Positions 35,467-48,400 are shown, numbered from the stretch's first letter. The stretch: 64,000 nt of DNA from Crossaster papposus (GCA_037893245.1 JBAIAA010000398.1:930001-994000), one strand, 5' to 3'. Notes: generated by a model from the letters alone, not told the origin. Program-made: numbers and translations.

Positions 35467-37064
35467 GTTGATGTGTTTTGGGGTTTTCTTGACGATTTTT
35501 GGCTATTTGCTAGTGAGTCTGTGTTTTCTTGGGTAGAGGGTGTTTTGTCCTTCTTTTGGGATGATTTATGGTCGGTGTTTCCTTGCTTTGTATTTGATGG
35601 CGGTTGAGAAGACGTTCTTGATTTTCCTTGTTTAGTATTTGGTGTTGGCTGAGAATAAGTTAGGTGGGTGATGTGATTGACGAGAGTCTTCACTGCCAGA
35701 ATTCTTTCTTCTTTATTTTTGATTGTTTCCCAAATCTGCATTGTACCAGTGAGGAGTTCGGTCAGGCGTTGTTCACTGCAAATACATTGAGTGTGTTCAG
35801 TTTGTGTTTGTGCTGTTTTTTCTGTTTGAGTGGTGGCGTCTTTAGTGGTTTTTACTGGTTGCTTTGTGGTTTGGCGTCTCGCTTCGATGGTTGGGCGTCT
35901 CGCTTCAGTGGTAGTCTTGGTGGGTTTGTTATTAGTTCTGTGTTGAGGTTCTGCGTGATTATTTGTTGGTTGAATTATAGGTGTTTGCTGGGTACCGGTA
36001 CTGATAGGGTATTGCTGGGAGGGTTGCTGCATCGGGGTTTGCTGGGTGGGCGAGTCATCCTGGCGAACGCTGATGTCAGTCTTGATTACCTTTGCGGCAT
36101 CGGCATAGGAAATATTGTAGGTTACTCTAAACCCTTGAATTTTCTTTTCCTGCTTTATGGTTTTACAACCTCCATATGCAGATGAGTGGCTTTCTCCACA
36201 CCTACAGCATTTTACATTATCTTTTTGCTCGCATTGATCAAAGGAATGTGGGCCCCCACATCGCACACATCGTGTCGAGCTGCGACAGTTGCTAGCTGTG
36301 TGACCAAGGCGCTGACAATTAAAGCATCTGATTACAGGGGGGATGAAAGGTTTGACAACGAATACTTCGTATCCCATTTGTATTTCTTCAGGTAGATTTG
36401 TGGTGTTGAAGGTTAGGCAGATGGATTGAGTTGCCTCTAATATACCATTACGTTTTCGCATTAGACGTTTGGCTTCAATCACTCCTTGTTTCTTGCATGA
36501 TGATAGGATCTCATCATCTGTGATGTCTGTGGTTATGCCATAAATGACTCCTTTGCTTTGGGTTTCTGATTTTGCGTAGGAGGTTTGGACAGTCCATTGA
36601 CCTAATTGGGTGATAGCCTTAAGTTTTGTAGCTTGTGCTGGGGTGTAGCATCGTGCAGTGATCCCTCCTTGGTTGTTTTTGGACACACTCTTGATGAGGT
36701 CCTTCCCTATTTTACTGAGGGCGTTAGCGATTTTGATAGGGTTTATTCTGGCTAATTTGACATCCGGGGAGTTTATGATAACAATTGTGGGTTGTTTGAT
36801 GTTTGGAACATAGCGGCGTTTTGTGGGTTGCTCATCAGGGGAGTCATTTTCTGAATCTGAATATACATCATTATAGTGCCAGCTGGATTTAGACCTTTTC
36901 CTATTTTGTGTCTGAGGTGTGTCATTTTGAGCTTGACTTATTAGTACGTCAAGAGTTGAGCGTGGTTGGTCAAGTAACTCCTGATCATTGGCATCCATTG
37001 GAGTATGTTGAGAAATTTGATCCCAAGATGTTTCATTGCTAGATTCATTCGGATCATCGTCCAT
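35463..37064 (-). CDS. LINE ORF1, gag-like nucleic-acid-binding protein
   Basis: Intact, about 533 residues from the ATG at 37064 (MDDDPNESS); the frame stays open to an ATG at 37106 whose extra residues look like untranslated sequence. Three zinc knuckles lie near the middle (CFNCQRLGHTASNC, CVRCGGPHSFDQC, CCRCGESHSSAYGGC), preceded by an RRM-like region (IYGITTDITDDEI). The C-terminal third is rich in T, Q, K and S and low in complexity. Expected role: binding the element's RNA in the ribonucleoprotein. Confidence 0.9.
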   Translation of the reverse strand: MDDDPNESSNETSWDQISQHTPMDANDQELLDQPRSTLDVLISQAQNDTPQTQNRKRSKSSWHYNDVYSDSENDSPDEQPTKRRYVPNIKQPTIVIINSPDVKLARINPIKIANALSKIGKDLIKSVSKNNQGGITARCYTPAQATKLKAITQLGQWTVQTSYAKSETQSKGVIYGITTDITDDEILSSCKKQGVIEAKRLMRKRNGILEATQSICLTFNTTNLPEEIQMGYEVFVVKPFIPPVIRCFNCQRLGHTASNCRSSTRCVRCGGPHSFDQCEQKDNVKCCRCGESHSSAYGGCKTIKQEKKIQGFRVTYNISYADAAKVIKTDISVRQDDSPTQQTPMQQPSQQYPISTGTQQTPIIQPTNNHAEPQHRTNNKPTKTTTEARRPTIEARRQTTKQPVKTTKDATTQTEKTAQTQTEHTQCICSEQRLTELLTGTMQIWETIKNKEERILAVKTLVNHITHLTYSQPTPNTKQGKSRTSSQPPSNTKQGNTDHKSSQKKDKTPSTQENTDSLANSQKSSRKPQNTST

Positions 37065-37281
37065 ATTGGACGATTTTCCGATTACAGGACAGAGAAAGTA
37101 AAGCAAGTATAAAGTACCTCTCGAACAAACTGATATTGCTTACCCAAAAAACCAGGAGAAACGAGGATGTTCAGAGAGTCAAACACCCCAAGAAGGGCGC
37201 GGTTTTTGAATTTCCCGCCACTGTCAAAAAAACACAAAAAAACCACGTCCGTCCACTCTGCTCGCGTGACCAAGCCACACA

Positions 37282-37292
37282 ACAAAGGAGGG
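37282..37292. repeat. target site duplication of the LINE, 5' side
   Basis: ACAAAGGAGGG, matching 31320-31330. Confidence 0.7.
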
Positions 37293-38283
37293 GGTTCTCT
37301 CCATCCCATATATTGTTGCTTCATATGTACTTTTTGGTTAGCCTGCCTGGGCCACTTGCCTTATGAATGGCCCATTGTTTTCTTGAGTTTGTTTCCTCGT
37401 GTATAGAACCATAAAGCTAGGACCTAGCTCTAAGATAAAACATACCTGCGATGAAAACCCCCCCATGTTATTCATGTAACCCTTTCATATAGCTTGTCAC
37501 CTCGGCATGTTTTTCAGTGAAATATGAAATAACTCTCCGAAAGCAACGAGTTACCGAAAACGTAAGGTTGTTAAAGGGGGATTTTTTTTCCGGTTATATA
37601 GAATTATATAGAGTTACAAAATGTATATAGTATTAATTTCTTAGTCTTTGAAAACGTGGCTTGTCTTTCAGTAATTCTGTGCAAAGTGTTTCTGTGGAAT
37701 GCTGGATGATCTTATTTATTTATTTATCTTCACTGAAAGTTTTAATTTATAGTGTAAACTTATAGTGGTTTTTTTACTGTCGAATAATTATGTAATGTGT
37801 ATGAACTGAAAGACAAGTTTGACTATTCAGTATTTCTGTATTTGTGTAAGATCATAATATATATCAAAAAATATAATAATTAAATGTTTGCATAATTATC
37901 CAAGTAAAATACTCAGTGTAAAAATCGAATGTCTTGGGTAACTGTTGATGTGCAAAATATGTAAAAAAAGATGAATGTATTTTATGAATGATACCAAAAT
38001 GATGAATGTATTTTGTAAATGATACCAAAGTATAGCCATAAGATGTTAACAGAACTACACAATTTACCTATTTTTACCGGATATATTATATATCCTTGCA
38101 TGTAAATAAAATAATATTTTAACTCGATTTTCCAAAAAATATAATGTACATATTGCATGTATGTTAAAACCATACGCTAGAGTGGCAAAGAATTGGGAAT
38201 TATTTTTTCCAAATGAGTGACGGGTGGAGAAGGTTATTTTCCCACTATTTATAATGAAATGCAATGAAAGACAGCTAGGATTT

Positions 38284-38314
<31 letters not shown>

Positions 38315-38426
38315 TTTTTTGGGGGGGGGGTTCAGGCCCGTCATATGTTTTTGTCCGATGGTTGTGGAAAGGCGTACCTAACCCCAGCCTTGTTATCCGT
38401 TTACATGTGTATTATTATTATTGTTA
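37293..38426. other. intergenic, no gene seen
   Basis: AT-rich sequence with a G run near 38321-38330 and short ATT runs. No open frame of recognisable origin. Confidence 0.5.
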
Positions 38427-39346
38427 TAGGTTTTCCCGGTAAATTTTTGCAAAAGAGCAGCCAATCATCCACCGCGCCATTCTATTTCGCGCGAAATTGA
38501 ATGCTGCCTAAAAATGGTCATTCGATTTCGTTTCATGACTGGTCAAAAGTACTGTTGCGTCAATCGATTTAACAAAATAACCATTAAGTTTAACAATTCA
38601 ACAAAACAGCATTCAAATTCGCCGGAGCTTTTTCGAGACGTGTGTTCGAAAAAGAACGACAAATTGCTAAATTTAACGCATTGCTAAAGGAATGTGAATG
38701 CCTCAAAACTAAATTAAATGCCCGAATTTTAATTGAATTTGGAACACAGCAAAAAATTGAGCTGTAGGAAAAATCGCTCTAATTCAAACGTCAAAGGGTT
38801 TAGAACATGTCAGCATAAAGATTTGTTAAAACTTACAATCAACAGTTACAAAGAAAACCCCGTCCCTGTTCGTTTTATTATTTCGTTAGATCGTTACTGT
38901 ATATCACACATGTCTGTTTGATAGAAATGTTTCAGACAAACAGATTTTGAACCTAAGCAAAAACTGGTAACTTTATCCATCTATTTTGTTTTAATTTGAA
39001 TGGCCAAACGATGAAAACGATTGCACATAAACGAAAAAGTAAAGAAAAGTATGGTAAATATGTCACATGCTCACCAACATTCGTGAATTTGAATGAATTA
39101 ACCGTCAAAAGATAGCAAGCATCTAATTTAGGAATGCTGCGTATTAAGTATTGTGTGCCCCAAAACGAAGTAAAATGGACAAAAATGAACGCTCTGGAAA
39201 ATAAAAAAGAGTGCAAGAAAATCCAAATTGGATGCCCAACAATTAAAAAGAAACACAAATTTGATTGGACATGCAAAGATCAGGCGAAATAGATGACTGA
39301 TAATGAAAATGATCAGACAAAATTGTAAATTCGCCGGGAAAACCTA
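38427..39346. mobile_element. non-autonomous DNA transposon with terminal inverted repeats
   Basis: Left end TAGGTTTTCCCGGTAAATTT; right end AAATTCGCCGGGAAAACCTA, an inverted pair with two differences. The 920-bp interior has no long intact frame. About 140 bp of its interior (about 38940-39077) is repeated at about 40778-40915. The superfamily was not determined. Confidence 0.7.
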
Positions 39347-40469
39347 TATTAGAGTTATCTAAAATACTAATTCATCCATTAGGCCTACGGCCACAGCATA
39401 CACGGGTACATTACGTGATGCTGGACAGCCGGGGTATGTTCGTGAAAATTCCTCTCATACACCCTAAACTTTGGAAAACTTGGAGGATAGAATCCACTGA
39501 AGATGCTACGTCAAACTCATAGGCCTACAGTTTCTATGTGTAGTTTTCCCGCCAAAAGTCGAGGAACTCTAGCACCACATTCAAATGTATTGTAACGTCA
39601 AGCGACACATCAGAGCCAACACGTACACCCAGCTTGCAAATTGACCTGTAATTTCCAAATCCATTTCGATGCCACCCTAGGTCTTTCACGAATACTAGAT
39701 GAGGATTAGATGATGACGAATTTTAAATTTCTTGAACATTCTATGCATAGTTTTCCTGAAATTTATCGTCAAATCACGGCATCAAAATTAGTGCCGTGTA
39801 ACGATTACCGTATATACAAACGCACGCAGTCTATAACTATAGCACACAAAATTATAGCAGTCACCAGCAAAACTCGGGCTGGAAGGAAACAACACAAAAT
39901 CAGACAGACGGCGCTGCCGGGTGGCAATGTATATGTTTTTCATTTTAAATTTAAACATTGTGAGGAGTTAGCCTTGGGTTTTAAATAAAATTGTCTTGTT
40001 TGGGTAAGAGTTTTCCACCATGGTCACCACTTTCGCCAGCCGCGCGTCCTGTAATCACTGCAGACTAAAATTAGACCAATTTGTCTGACCAATAAATTAA
40101 AAGCGTGATTGTATAGTTACAATATTAACGCCGATTGAAGGCGCGGCTTAGCTTATTATTTCACTTTTGTAACATTTCAATAACATTTTGAAGTAACTCT
40201 TTTTATTACTCCCCCCCCCCTCTTTTTAAGTGAATCAAGAAAAGAATAGAACGTACGTCTGCATTGGTGGTAAGGGGAAAAATTAGAAAATGTGGTGCAA
40301 TTCAGGGGTACGGACCTATGACTCAACACATTGACTAATTCCCAGGACTCTTCAACCTGGCAAATCAAGCCGCTAAGCTAACTCCGGTTAGTATTTGAAG
40401 ACGATAAATTAATTCTTTTAAAGATAAGATTGCGAAATCGCGCGCGTTAAAACTGAGGAAAAAATGACG

Positions 40470-40550
40470 TCGGCCACAACGGGAATTCGAACCCAGGCGA
40501 TGGAACCCCTCAGACGAGGAGCGCCACTCGGCCATTCGACTACCAGTCAA
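40470..40550 (-). repeat. tRNA-like (Ser/Leu type) sequence
   Basis: On the minus strand: TGGCCGAGTGG (A-box-like) and GGGTTCGAATTCCC (B-box-like) spaced as in a tRNA with a long variable arm. The stems are not convincingly paired, so a pseudogene or SINE head is more likely than a functional tRNA. Confidence 0.4.
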
Positions 40551-40760
40551 CACTGTTTCAAATCGATGTGACTTATGGGCTACTTTTGGGTACAAACGCA
40601 ATTCGCTTCACCTTATACCTAAATGTTGTCATATTTTTAATACTTCTGTTCATAATATAATTTTGATCATTTATTTGTTTATTCTTTGTTAATGTGATAG
40701 TTTAATGTTCTATTCTGTGTCAATGGCAGCATATTGAAATAAATGTAACCACTACTACTA

Positions 40761-40931
40761 AAGCGGCGCTATAGACACACAGATTTTGAACCTAAGCAAA
40801 AACTGGTAACTTTATCCATCTATTTTGTTTTAATTTGAATGGCCAAACGATGAAAACGATTGCACATAAACGAAAAAGTAAAGAAAAGTATGGTAAATAT
40901 GTCACATGCTCACCATAGCGGCGCTATAGAT
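40761..40931. repeat. duplicated ~140-bp segment flanked by 14-bp direct repeats
   Basis: The core, about 40778-40915, looks identical to 38940-39077. It is bordered by AGCGGCGCTATAGA at 40761-40774 and 40918-40931, as for an insertion with a target duplication. Confidence 0.8.
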
Positions 40932-42325
40932 ATTAGTTATCACATGGAGGTAGAAAACTACCTCCATGGTTATTATGTGTTAATTGTGATGTTCCTTTCA
41001 AAATGGCTACTTTTACAGTTTGGTAAACCATTCCGGCGTTTTACAAGTGTTATTCTTTGGTGAGAATATCTCAAGAAGTCAATGGTCAACCCACCCAAAA
41101 TTGAAAAGAAAATTCAAGACGACATCTTTATCATTTCTCTGTAGAGCCTAAACATTTGTGAGAATTTAAAGTATTTTTAAAAGAATTTTGAAGTAGGCCT
41201 CATGGTATTTATTACTGGTGTCTATGGAAATGTTGTGCACCCCTACTATAGTCTCTTTATTAACATGCCGTTAGAGGGCGCACTACTTCTAAATTATGTC
41301 TTTTGCAAGAGTAGCGTTTTTCCTGTGCACCGCACACCGCGCCGTTAATTTGATTGGTTTCTTCTTTGACCTAACGTGAATGATTGACTTTACAGGATGG
41401 TTGAGGTAAAAACATATTAACTAAATTTAACCTGAATTTCATTTTAAAGGCCAAACGTTAGCTTTAGGCCAAATTCTGAACTGTTTCTGTTTGATGTTAC
41501 AAACAAAAGTATACGACTACGAGAAGGACACTGAGGGCGCTGTTTGTTACTAATTTTTCTAAAATTGTGATTACAATTTTAATTTGTGTTCACCCTAGTG
41601 TTTCCTTTCTAGGATCTAGGTTTGAGTCCTGAGGAAACCCAAGGATGTTTGTCAGCAGGAGTAGTAAATAGTTTAGTGGAAAACGTATAATTTACGAATG
41701 TATCTGGAACTGTAAGCGTGTGAAAAATGTAGTAGAAAAATGGCTGAAAATATTGCGTTATTAAAAATAGTTCCTGTTCTGTTGCTCAAACGTTTCCGGT
41801 CATATTTAGAATTTGATAATGATACTGATAGCTAATAATAATACAACTAGCCCCACTAATGTGGCCCCCATATGCTGCGCTAACTGGACCACATTAACAA
41901 AAGACACACCACTCGAGATACAAATAATCATCGATGAATGATTAAAATCAAGGTACTTATCAGTCTGGGCTACTTACGATCTTCATGAAAAGTGAAATTT
42001 TCAGTTGAATTCCGAGAGCTCCTTGTCAGCCTCTCAACCGTAAATTTTTCTTTTCCTGCATGTGTATGTGAATGAGCTTTAAATTTGTTGTTAATTCTTG
42101 TGGTAAAACATTTCTAAGAGTATTGGTATGCCATGCATGAGTGCGATACTTTAGGCCCAAGTATGAGTACGAGTTACCGGTAATTTGTTTATTGTGTATA
42201 TGAGTACCTTTTCATGAGTTTGAGTACCAAGTAGGAATAAGGATAACTAACTCAATGTACAGTGACTTCTGAATAGCGCCCTCGAACAAAGATACTGACA
42301 ATTTGGGAGACCGCCTACATGATAT

Positions 42326-42398
42326 GGCAAGATATAGCTCGGTTGGTAAAGCGTCGATCCGTTATTCCAGAGGTCGCAGGTTCAAGTCCAACCTTGCC
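42326..42398 (+). pseudogene. tRNA-like 73-bp sequence, probable tRNA pseudogene
   Basis: GGCAAGA pairs with CCTTGCC (6 of 7). A-box TAGCTCGGTTGG and B-box GGTTCAAGTCC are present at tRNA spacing. The loop CCGTTAT would give a GTT anticodon, but the anticodon and T stems do not pair. It lies about 90 bp upstream of the first recognised ACTR8 exon. Confidence 0.4.
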
Positions 42399-42483
42399 AA
42401 TTTCTTTGTTCACTACTTCACTTTGAAATCAATGTACAGTTTATTAAAAATGTCTGAGCCTATTTGATTGCTTGGCTTTTCAG

Positions 42484-45400
42484 CCGATACAATGGGCCAC
42501 AGTGGTTGTGATCCACCCTGGTTCATACTGGCTGCGGATTGGTCGGGCTACAGATGCTGTACCGGTCGCTGTTCCTCAAGTCATTGCCAGACGACAGAAG
42601 GATCACTTCAACCAGCCAAAATACCAAGACTCAGTCCTCATCAGGGATGGCATATTCGTGAGTTTGTTTTTTTCGTATCCCTAACTTTGTTAAATACTCA
42701 AATTCCTTGCCTTTTCGCCAAATCTCACCTCAAAATTATGTTCGCATAATGGAGAATTCCGGAGGATTGAGGGCCTTTGAAAATGATAACATCGGATTAT
42801 TTTACATAAGGCTGGTATCATTTTTGTTGTTTTGTAGGGCAATTAATAAAATACAACACATGTCCGACCACATACATGATGACAAGGTCATTATTCAATC
42901 CTAACTTCTTGCTTCTTTTTACTAAATACTGTCTGCAAGAATCCATCACTCACTCTGCTTTCTATACATGAGCTAATGGAACCAAGTGGTGGATAATGTT
43001 GATGACTTGTTATGGAATTTGACTATTAATTGAATTGTCTTTTAACCCTAACCCTACCTAATGCTACTTTTTACTACAGTAGTAAAAAGTAGCATGCAGT
43101 ACTCTCACTGACTTGTGTGCAATGCCTGTAGTAATTTTTAGTATTGGTACTTCACCCCTTATTGCACTCGTAGTACTTTTTAGCATTGGGTGCCTCTGCT
43201 TGCTGAGTGTGCATGGCCCATGTATGCTGTGTAGACTCTACAGCAAAAAATGTCACTTGGGACACAATGGGTCAAGGCTGGACTACTGCATTTTTTGCCA
43301 GGTAAGTATTACTGACCTGTATTGCCACTATTAGTATTTTGTAGTTGGCAGTATCTGTACTCTGTCAGTACACACCCAATCATCAGTCATGGAGAGACCC
43401 AATGCTACAAAATACTAAGTAGTATTCTGTAGTACGCAGTTCTTTAGCCCAAAGTAAGGCCTAGGGGGTTAGGGTTAAGAAATAGGATCCGTAACTAGCC
43501 TGTGTATGAGTTAAGGAATAAGAAGTGGATTGAATTTCCTAATGTTATCGTTGATTTTTTATCTTTTTCAGCATCCTAACAGTGATACACAGCAGGAGCA
43601 CACACTCAAGATGGTGGAGCAAGCCATTTGGTCTCGTAAGACATCTCAGTGCCAACGAAGACAAGGGGTCCCTGCCACGGAGGTAAATGGCAGTGGGCTC
43701 ATTCTATACATTTATGAATTACTCATTGCAACAAACGTTTGGCTAAAAACAGTATCATACACAGCAACATGTACCATTTGTCAAAATGACAAGCCTACCT
43801 AGAGCAGCAAGATCCATCAGGTTGAAAATCTCAATGTCAACTGCCTTAGAGTCTGCGGTCACCCAACCCAGCAGGATGCATCTTTAATTCCCAATAGTCT
43901 TGGACTTGGCCGTTTATTGGTGTTGACAGCTGAATGCATCAAAGTGTAGCAGATGTTTATGTCCACATGATCTTGCACCTGGCAAGATGCGCCTGGCATG
44001 TCCTGCAAGTGTGAATATGAAATATGGACAACCTGACCCAGTAAATAATACAAATATTTGAATTCATTCTGTTTGATTGATAATTGCATTACAAAGTATC
44101 AAGGCAATCAGGAACAGTTTTCATAGAGACAGTCAATTGGGAATCAGGCATCTTTACAACTCAGAGAAACATCTCAGACAACATTTTTTAGTAGAATTTT
44201 AACCACACATCACAAGTAATTAAGTATTAAAGTCTGTCAGTACTTAGTTTAGGCTCGTGATCTGAAATGACTGACAATCATTTTATTTCTCCTGAATGGG
44301 ATGCCAGTTCACCACATTTTACACCCCGGCTATAATGCAGGTAATGGGAGTGGCTTGCACAAGGACATGTTGTCAGCAGCTGGATTCAAACCTCTAACCA
44401 CTATTGTCAACACGTACTCCCCATGATGTTAACAATTGTAGTCGAGAAACTTAGGATTGATATACATTACCAGTATTTGTTTTGTAATTTTTAGGTGGCG
44501 TGGGTTGGGTGAAGGACTTGCCTCTCACCTATGTGGCCCGGATTCGATTCGCTGATTGAGTCATGTGTAGAGTTGGTTGTTGATACTCTGCTAAGCCATG
44601 AGGGTTTTCTCTGAGTATAGTATAGAGGTTTTTCCCGCCTTTTCTTAAACCACGGGGTTAGAGGTTAGAGGTTAGGGGTTAGGGGTTAGGGGTTAGGGGT
44701 TAGGGGTTAGGGGTTAGGGGTTAGGGGTTAGGGGTTAGGGGTTAGGGGTTAGGGGTTAGGGGTTAGGGGTTAGGGGTTAGGGGTTAGGGGTTAGGGGTTA
44801 GGGGTTAGGGGTTAGGGGTTAGGGGTTAGGGGTTAGGGGTTAGGGGTTAGGGGTTAGGGGTTAGGGGTTACGGGTTACGGGTTACGGGTTAGGGGTTACG
44901 GGTTAGGGGTTACAGGTTAGGGGTTACAGGTTAGGGGTTACAGGTTAGAGTTGTTTGTTGATTCTCTGCTGATCCATGAGGGTTTTCTTTGAGTTCTCTG
45001 ATTTAACTATTTTCTTTATCAGGTGCTTTCCTACAACCGTGTTGTGAAACCACAGCCGCTGGATGACAATTCTGGTATGCAGTGGACTAACACATCTAGC
45101 AAACCAGAGTTCATTGTTGGTGAAGAGGTAAATGGGAAACATTTTTAGCGTTTAAAGCAGCTAAAGTTCTCCAAATTTTAAGAATGGTACTTGCTAATCT
45201 AACCTGCTTGTTTTAGCACTGTGAATGCTTCATGAAAATAATATTCTAAGATTTATATTTTTAACCAGAGTTAATTAACATATCCAAAAATACATATCTG
45301 AGACACATCTTTGGACTCCTTTTATTATTATTTTCAAAATAACAGCATGCCAGATGGAATAATTTCACAGGGAGTTTAGAGTCATTAGTATCTTTACATC

Positions 45401-48400
45401 AAGTAAGCTTTTGAACAATAATTTGGTTGGTTAAGGTACATACTTTCTCTTTAATACTTTTCAGAGCACTTGCTGGAAATTGTTTATTTTTTTTGCTGTA
45501 TATTATTTTAGTATCATTTGTTTAGTATCACTTTTCTGCTTAACATATTTAATAGTTAATGCTTGTAGGAATAACAGTCCCCAATCCATCAATATCAATA
45601 TGATTTGTACACACACTATTAGGTTATAGTGTTAAACACAATGGGTCTCAAGCATTAACAATTCTGGTCAATCTAAGTTTGTGTTTTGTCATTTCAGGTT
45701 TTGTATCTGCAACCGAGCGATAGTTATAGCATCCACTGGCCAATCAGACGAGGTTTGTTAAATCTTCACAAAGGAGTCGGTGGTTTGCTGACGAGCGTGC
45801 TGCAAGACTTAGAGACTATTTGGAGCACGGTCCTTGAGCAGAAACTGAACATACCCCTGAAAGACCTGAAAGTAAGTGAGTATACCCATTATAAAGAAGA
45901 AAGAAAACAACAAATTAATAAAGTAAATGAGTACTCGTTATGAATGCTGTGTTTGCATTGACAGCAGTTAAGCAGTCGCGCTTTCAAGGCTTGTACATTT
46001 TGTGTTTTTGCATATTTGTTATTACAGGTTACTGCGGTGTTTAGGTGTGCTTTCATGCCATATTGCCTTGTGGGTTGACATTATTAAACATGAAATAAGG
46101 ATTTAGTCATGAAATCTATCTTCATGTATTTCTATGACATGAATTGTAAGAAGTATACCCGAATAATCAATTTAAAAAAAATTTCATTTCGCACGCAGTG
46201 AAAGAAGAATTTGAAGAATGGAACAAAATCAATTTCAGTACACAGTTATCATTTGTCACTTGTAAGATGATTTTATTCAATCACTATTTCTGGAGTGTCG
46301 TGGTCGGGCGGTTAAGAACTCGGTTTTTTGTTCCGCAGAGCGTGGGTTCGAGTCCCTGTGTCGACACGTGTGTCCTTAAGCAAGGCAATTAAACCACTAT
46401 TGCTTTGTCCTTCGGATGGGACGTAAAGCTGTAGGTCCCGTGCGTTGTGTAATGCACGTAAAAGAACCCAGTAACACTCTTCGCTAAGAGAAGGGGTTTG
46501 CCCCGGTGTTCCTGGCAGCGCCTCGGAATAGGCAACTAGATAGACGGCGCTTTACAAATGCATGATGATCATCATCATCTGTACGTAGTCCATTTGTACT
46601 CTGTCCATCCATACGACATTCAAACATGTGTCATTTTGGTAAAAAATTGGGAAAAAATGGTCCGGTGCAAACTTCAGTTGCATTCAATCTTGAATCATAA
46701 ATGCAATATAGAAACTTCCATGGTGATATTAAAGGTCATATACTGAGGTCAAAGGTCATTTGAGGTCAAGTTGTAAAATAGGGGTTGTCGAAAAAGCAGA
46801 CAAGATTTGTTGTTCAAGAACGATCGTTTTAAAATCACCTTCATAAAATTCCTTTGTAAGTCAGATTTTGTTCATTAAAAATCATCAGTTTGGTGTGGAT
46901 TGCATTTTCGTTAATACATTTTGGGGAATTTAGCAATATTTCCTTTTCTTCTAACTCGTTTAAACAATTTGTTTACACAGCATTACCGTGCTGTTCTGGT
47001 GATACCAGACATCTATCATCGGCCTCATGTCAAGGAACTCATGAACCTCCTGCTGTTGAGGATGGGGTTTGGGGCTGCCATCGTACACCAGGTAAGCTGT
47101 AAATATAAGCAACTAACTTTAACCTAACCCTAACATAACCGCCTGCAGTTGAGGATGGGGTTTGGGGCTGCCATCGTACACCAGGTAAGCTGTAAATATA
47201 AGCAACTAACTTTAACCTAACCCTAACATAACCGCCTGCAGTTGAGGATGGGGTTTGGGGCTGCCATCGTACACCAGGTAAGCTGTAAATATAAGCAACT
47301 AACTTTAACCTAACCCTAACATAACCGCCTGCAGTTGAGGATGGGGTTTGGAGCTGCCATCGTACACCAGGTAAGCTGTAAATATAAGCAACTAACTTTA
47401 ACCTAACCCTAACATAACCGCCTGCAGTTGAGGATGGGGTTTGGGGCTGCCATCGTACACCAGGTAAGCTGTAAATATAAGCAACTAACTTTAACCTAAC
47501 CCTAACATAACCGCCTGCAGTTGAGGATGGGGTTTGGGGCTGCCATCGTACACCAGGTAAGCTGTAAATATAAGCAACTAACTTTAACCTAACCCTAACA
47601 TAACCGCCTGCAGTTGAGGATGGGGTTTGGAGCTGCCATCGTACACCAGGTAAGCTGTAAATATAAGCAACTAACTTTAACCTAACCCTAACATAACCGC
47701 CTGCAGTTGAGGATGGGGTTTGGGGCTGCCATCGTACACCAGGTAAGCTGTAAATATAAGCAACTAACTTTAACCTAACCCTAACATAACCGCCTGCAGT
47801 TGAGGATGGGGTTTGGGGCTGCCATCGTACACGAGGTCAGCAGGGTGTAATAGGCAGAGCACTTTGATTAATATGCAGGTCAGGGTCATGTGTGCAGCAA
47901 CTAACTTCTTGGTTGATTTTGGGAGTCAAATCTTAGATGATGGTGTTGTCCATGCAGGGCTAGTTGTAGAAACCTTACTTACCTAATTCTGCAAAATTCT
48001 CTTCCTGGTTGATTGTTTATTTGTATATTACAGGAGTCGGTCTTAGCCACCTATGGTAGTGGACTCAGCAGTGCGTGTGTTGTGGATGTGGGTGACCAGA
48101 AGACCAGCGTCTGCTGTGTTGAAGATGGCTTGTCCCACAGAAATACCAGGTACATGCACCTGTCGTGTCATGGGAGTGCCTGATGTTAATAGTAAACAAA
48201 GGCAATGTTTATCATACTAGCTGGGGGATTTCTTTCACTTGTCATGTCATTGGAGTGCGTTATATTAGCAAAATCCTTAACAATATTTATTTATCAATAT
48301 TTATTTAGGCAATTATTTATTTTTCCAAGGAGAGTTTTCTAAGCAGTTTGCTCATCTTTTTATATCCTTTATACCGATTCCTCGTACATGCCCATTATTT

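Larger units (their letters stand above)
31331..37281 (-). mobile_element. I-like non-LTR retrotransposon, ~5.95 kb, nearly complete
   Basis: Bounded by the 11-bp direct repeat ACAAAGGAGGG. On the minus strand it has a short 5' UTR (37281-37065), ORF1 (37064-35463), ORF2 overlapping by ATGA (35466-31718, with one frameshift), a 3' UTR of about 390 bp and a short (CAA)n tail. A gag-like ORF1 with three zinc knuckles, an endonuclease, an RT and a C-terminal RNase H fit the I group, including Nimb-like elements; Jockey is the main alternative. It lies between PLCXD and ACTR8. Confidence 0.88.

Noticed and set aside
41740..41830. Candidate first exon of ACTR8 (ATG at 41740, frame with KIVPVLLL)
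   Set aside because: No donor in the phase needed to join 42484 was found, and similarity to the human N-terminus is only a few residues.
44656..44950. Chromosome end
   Set aside because: Single-copy ACTR8 exons continue on both sides, so the array is interstitial.
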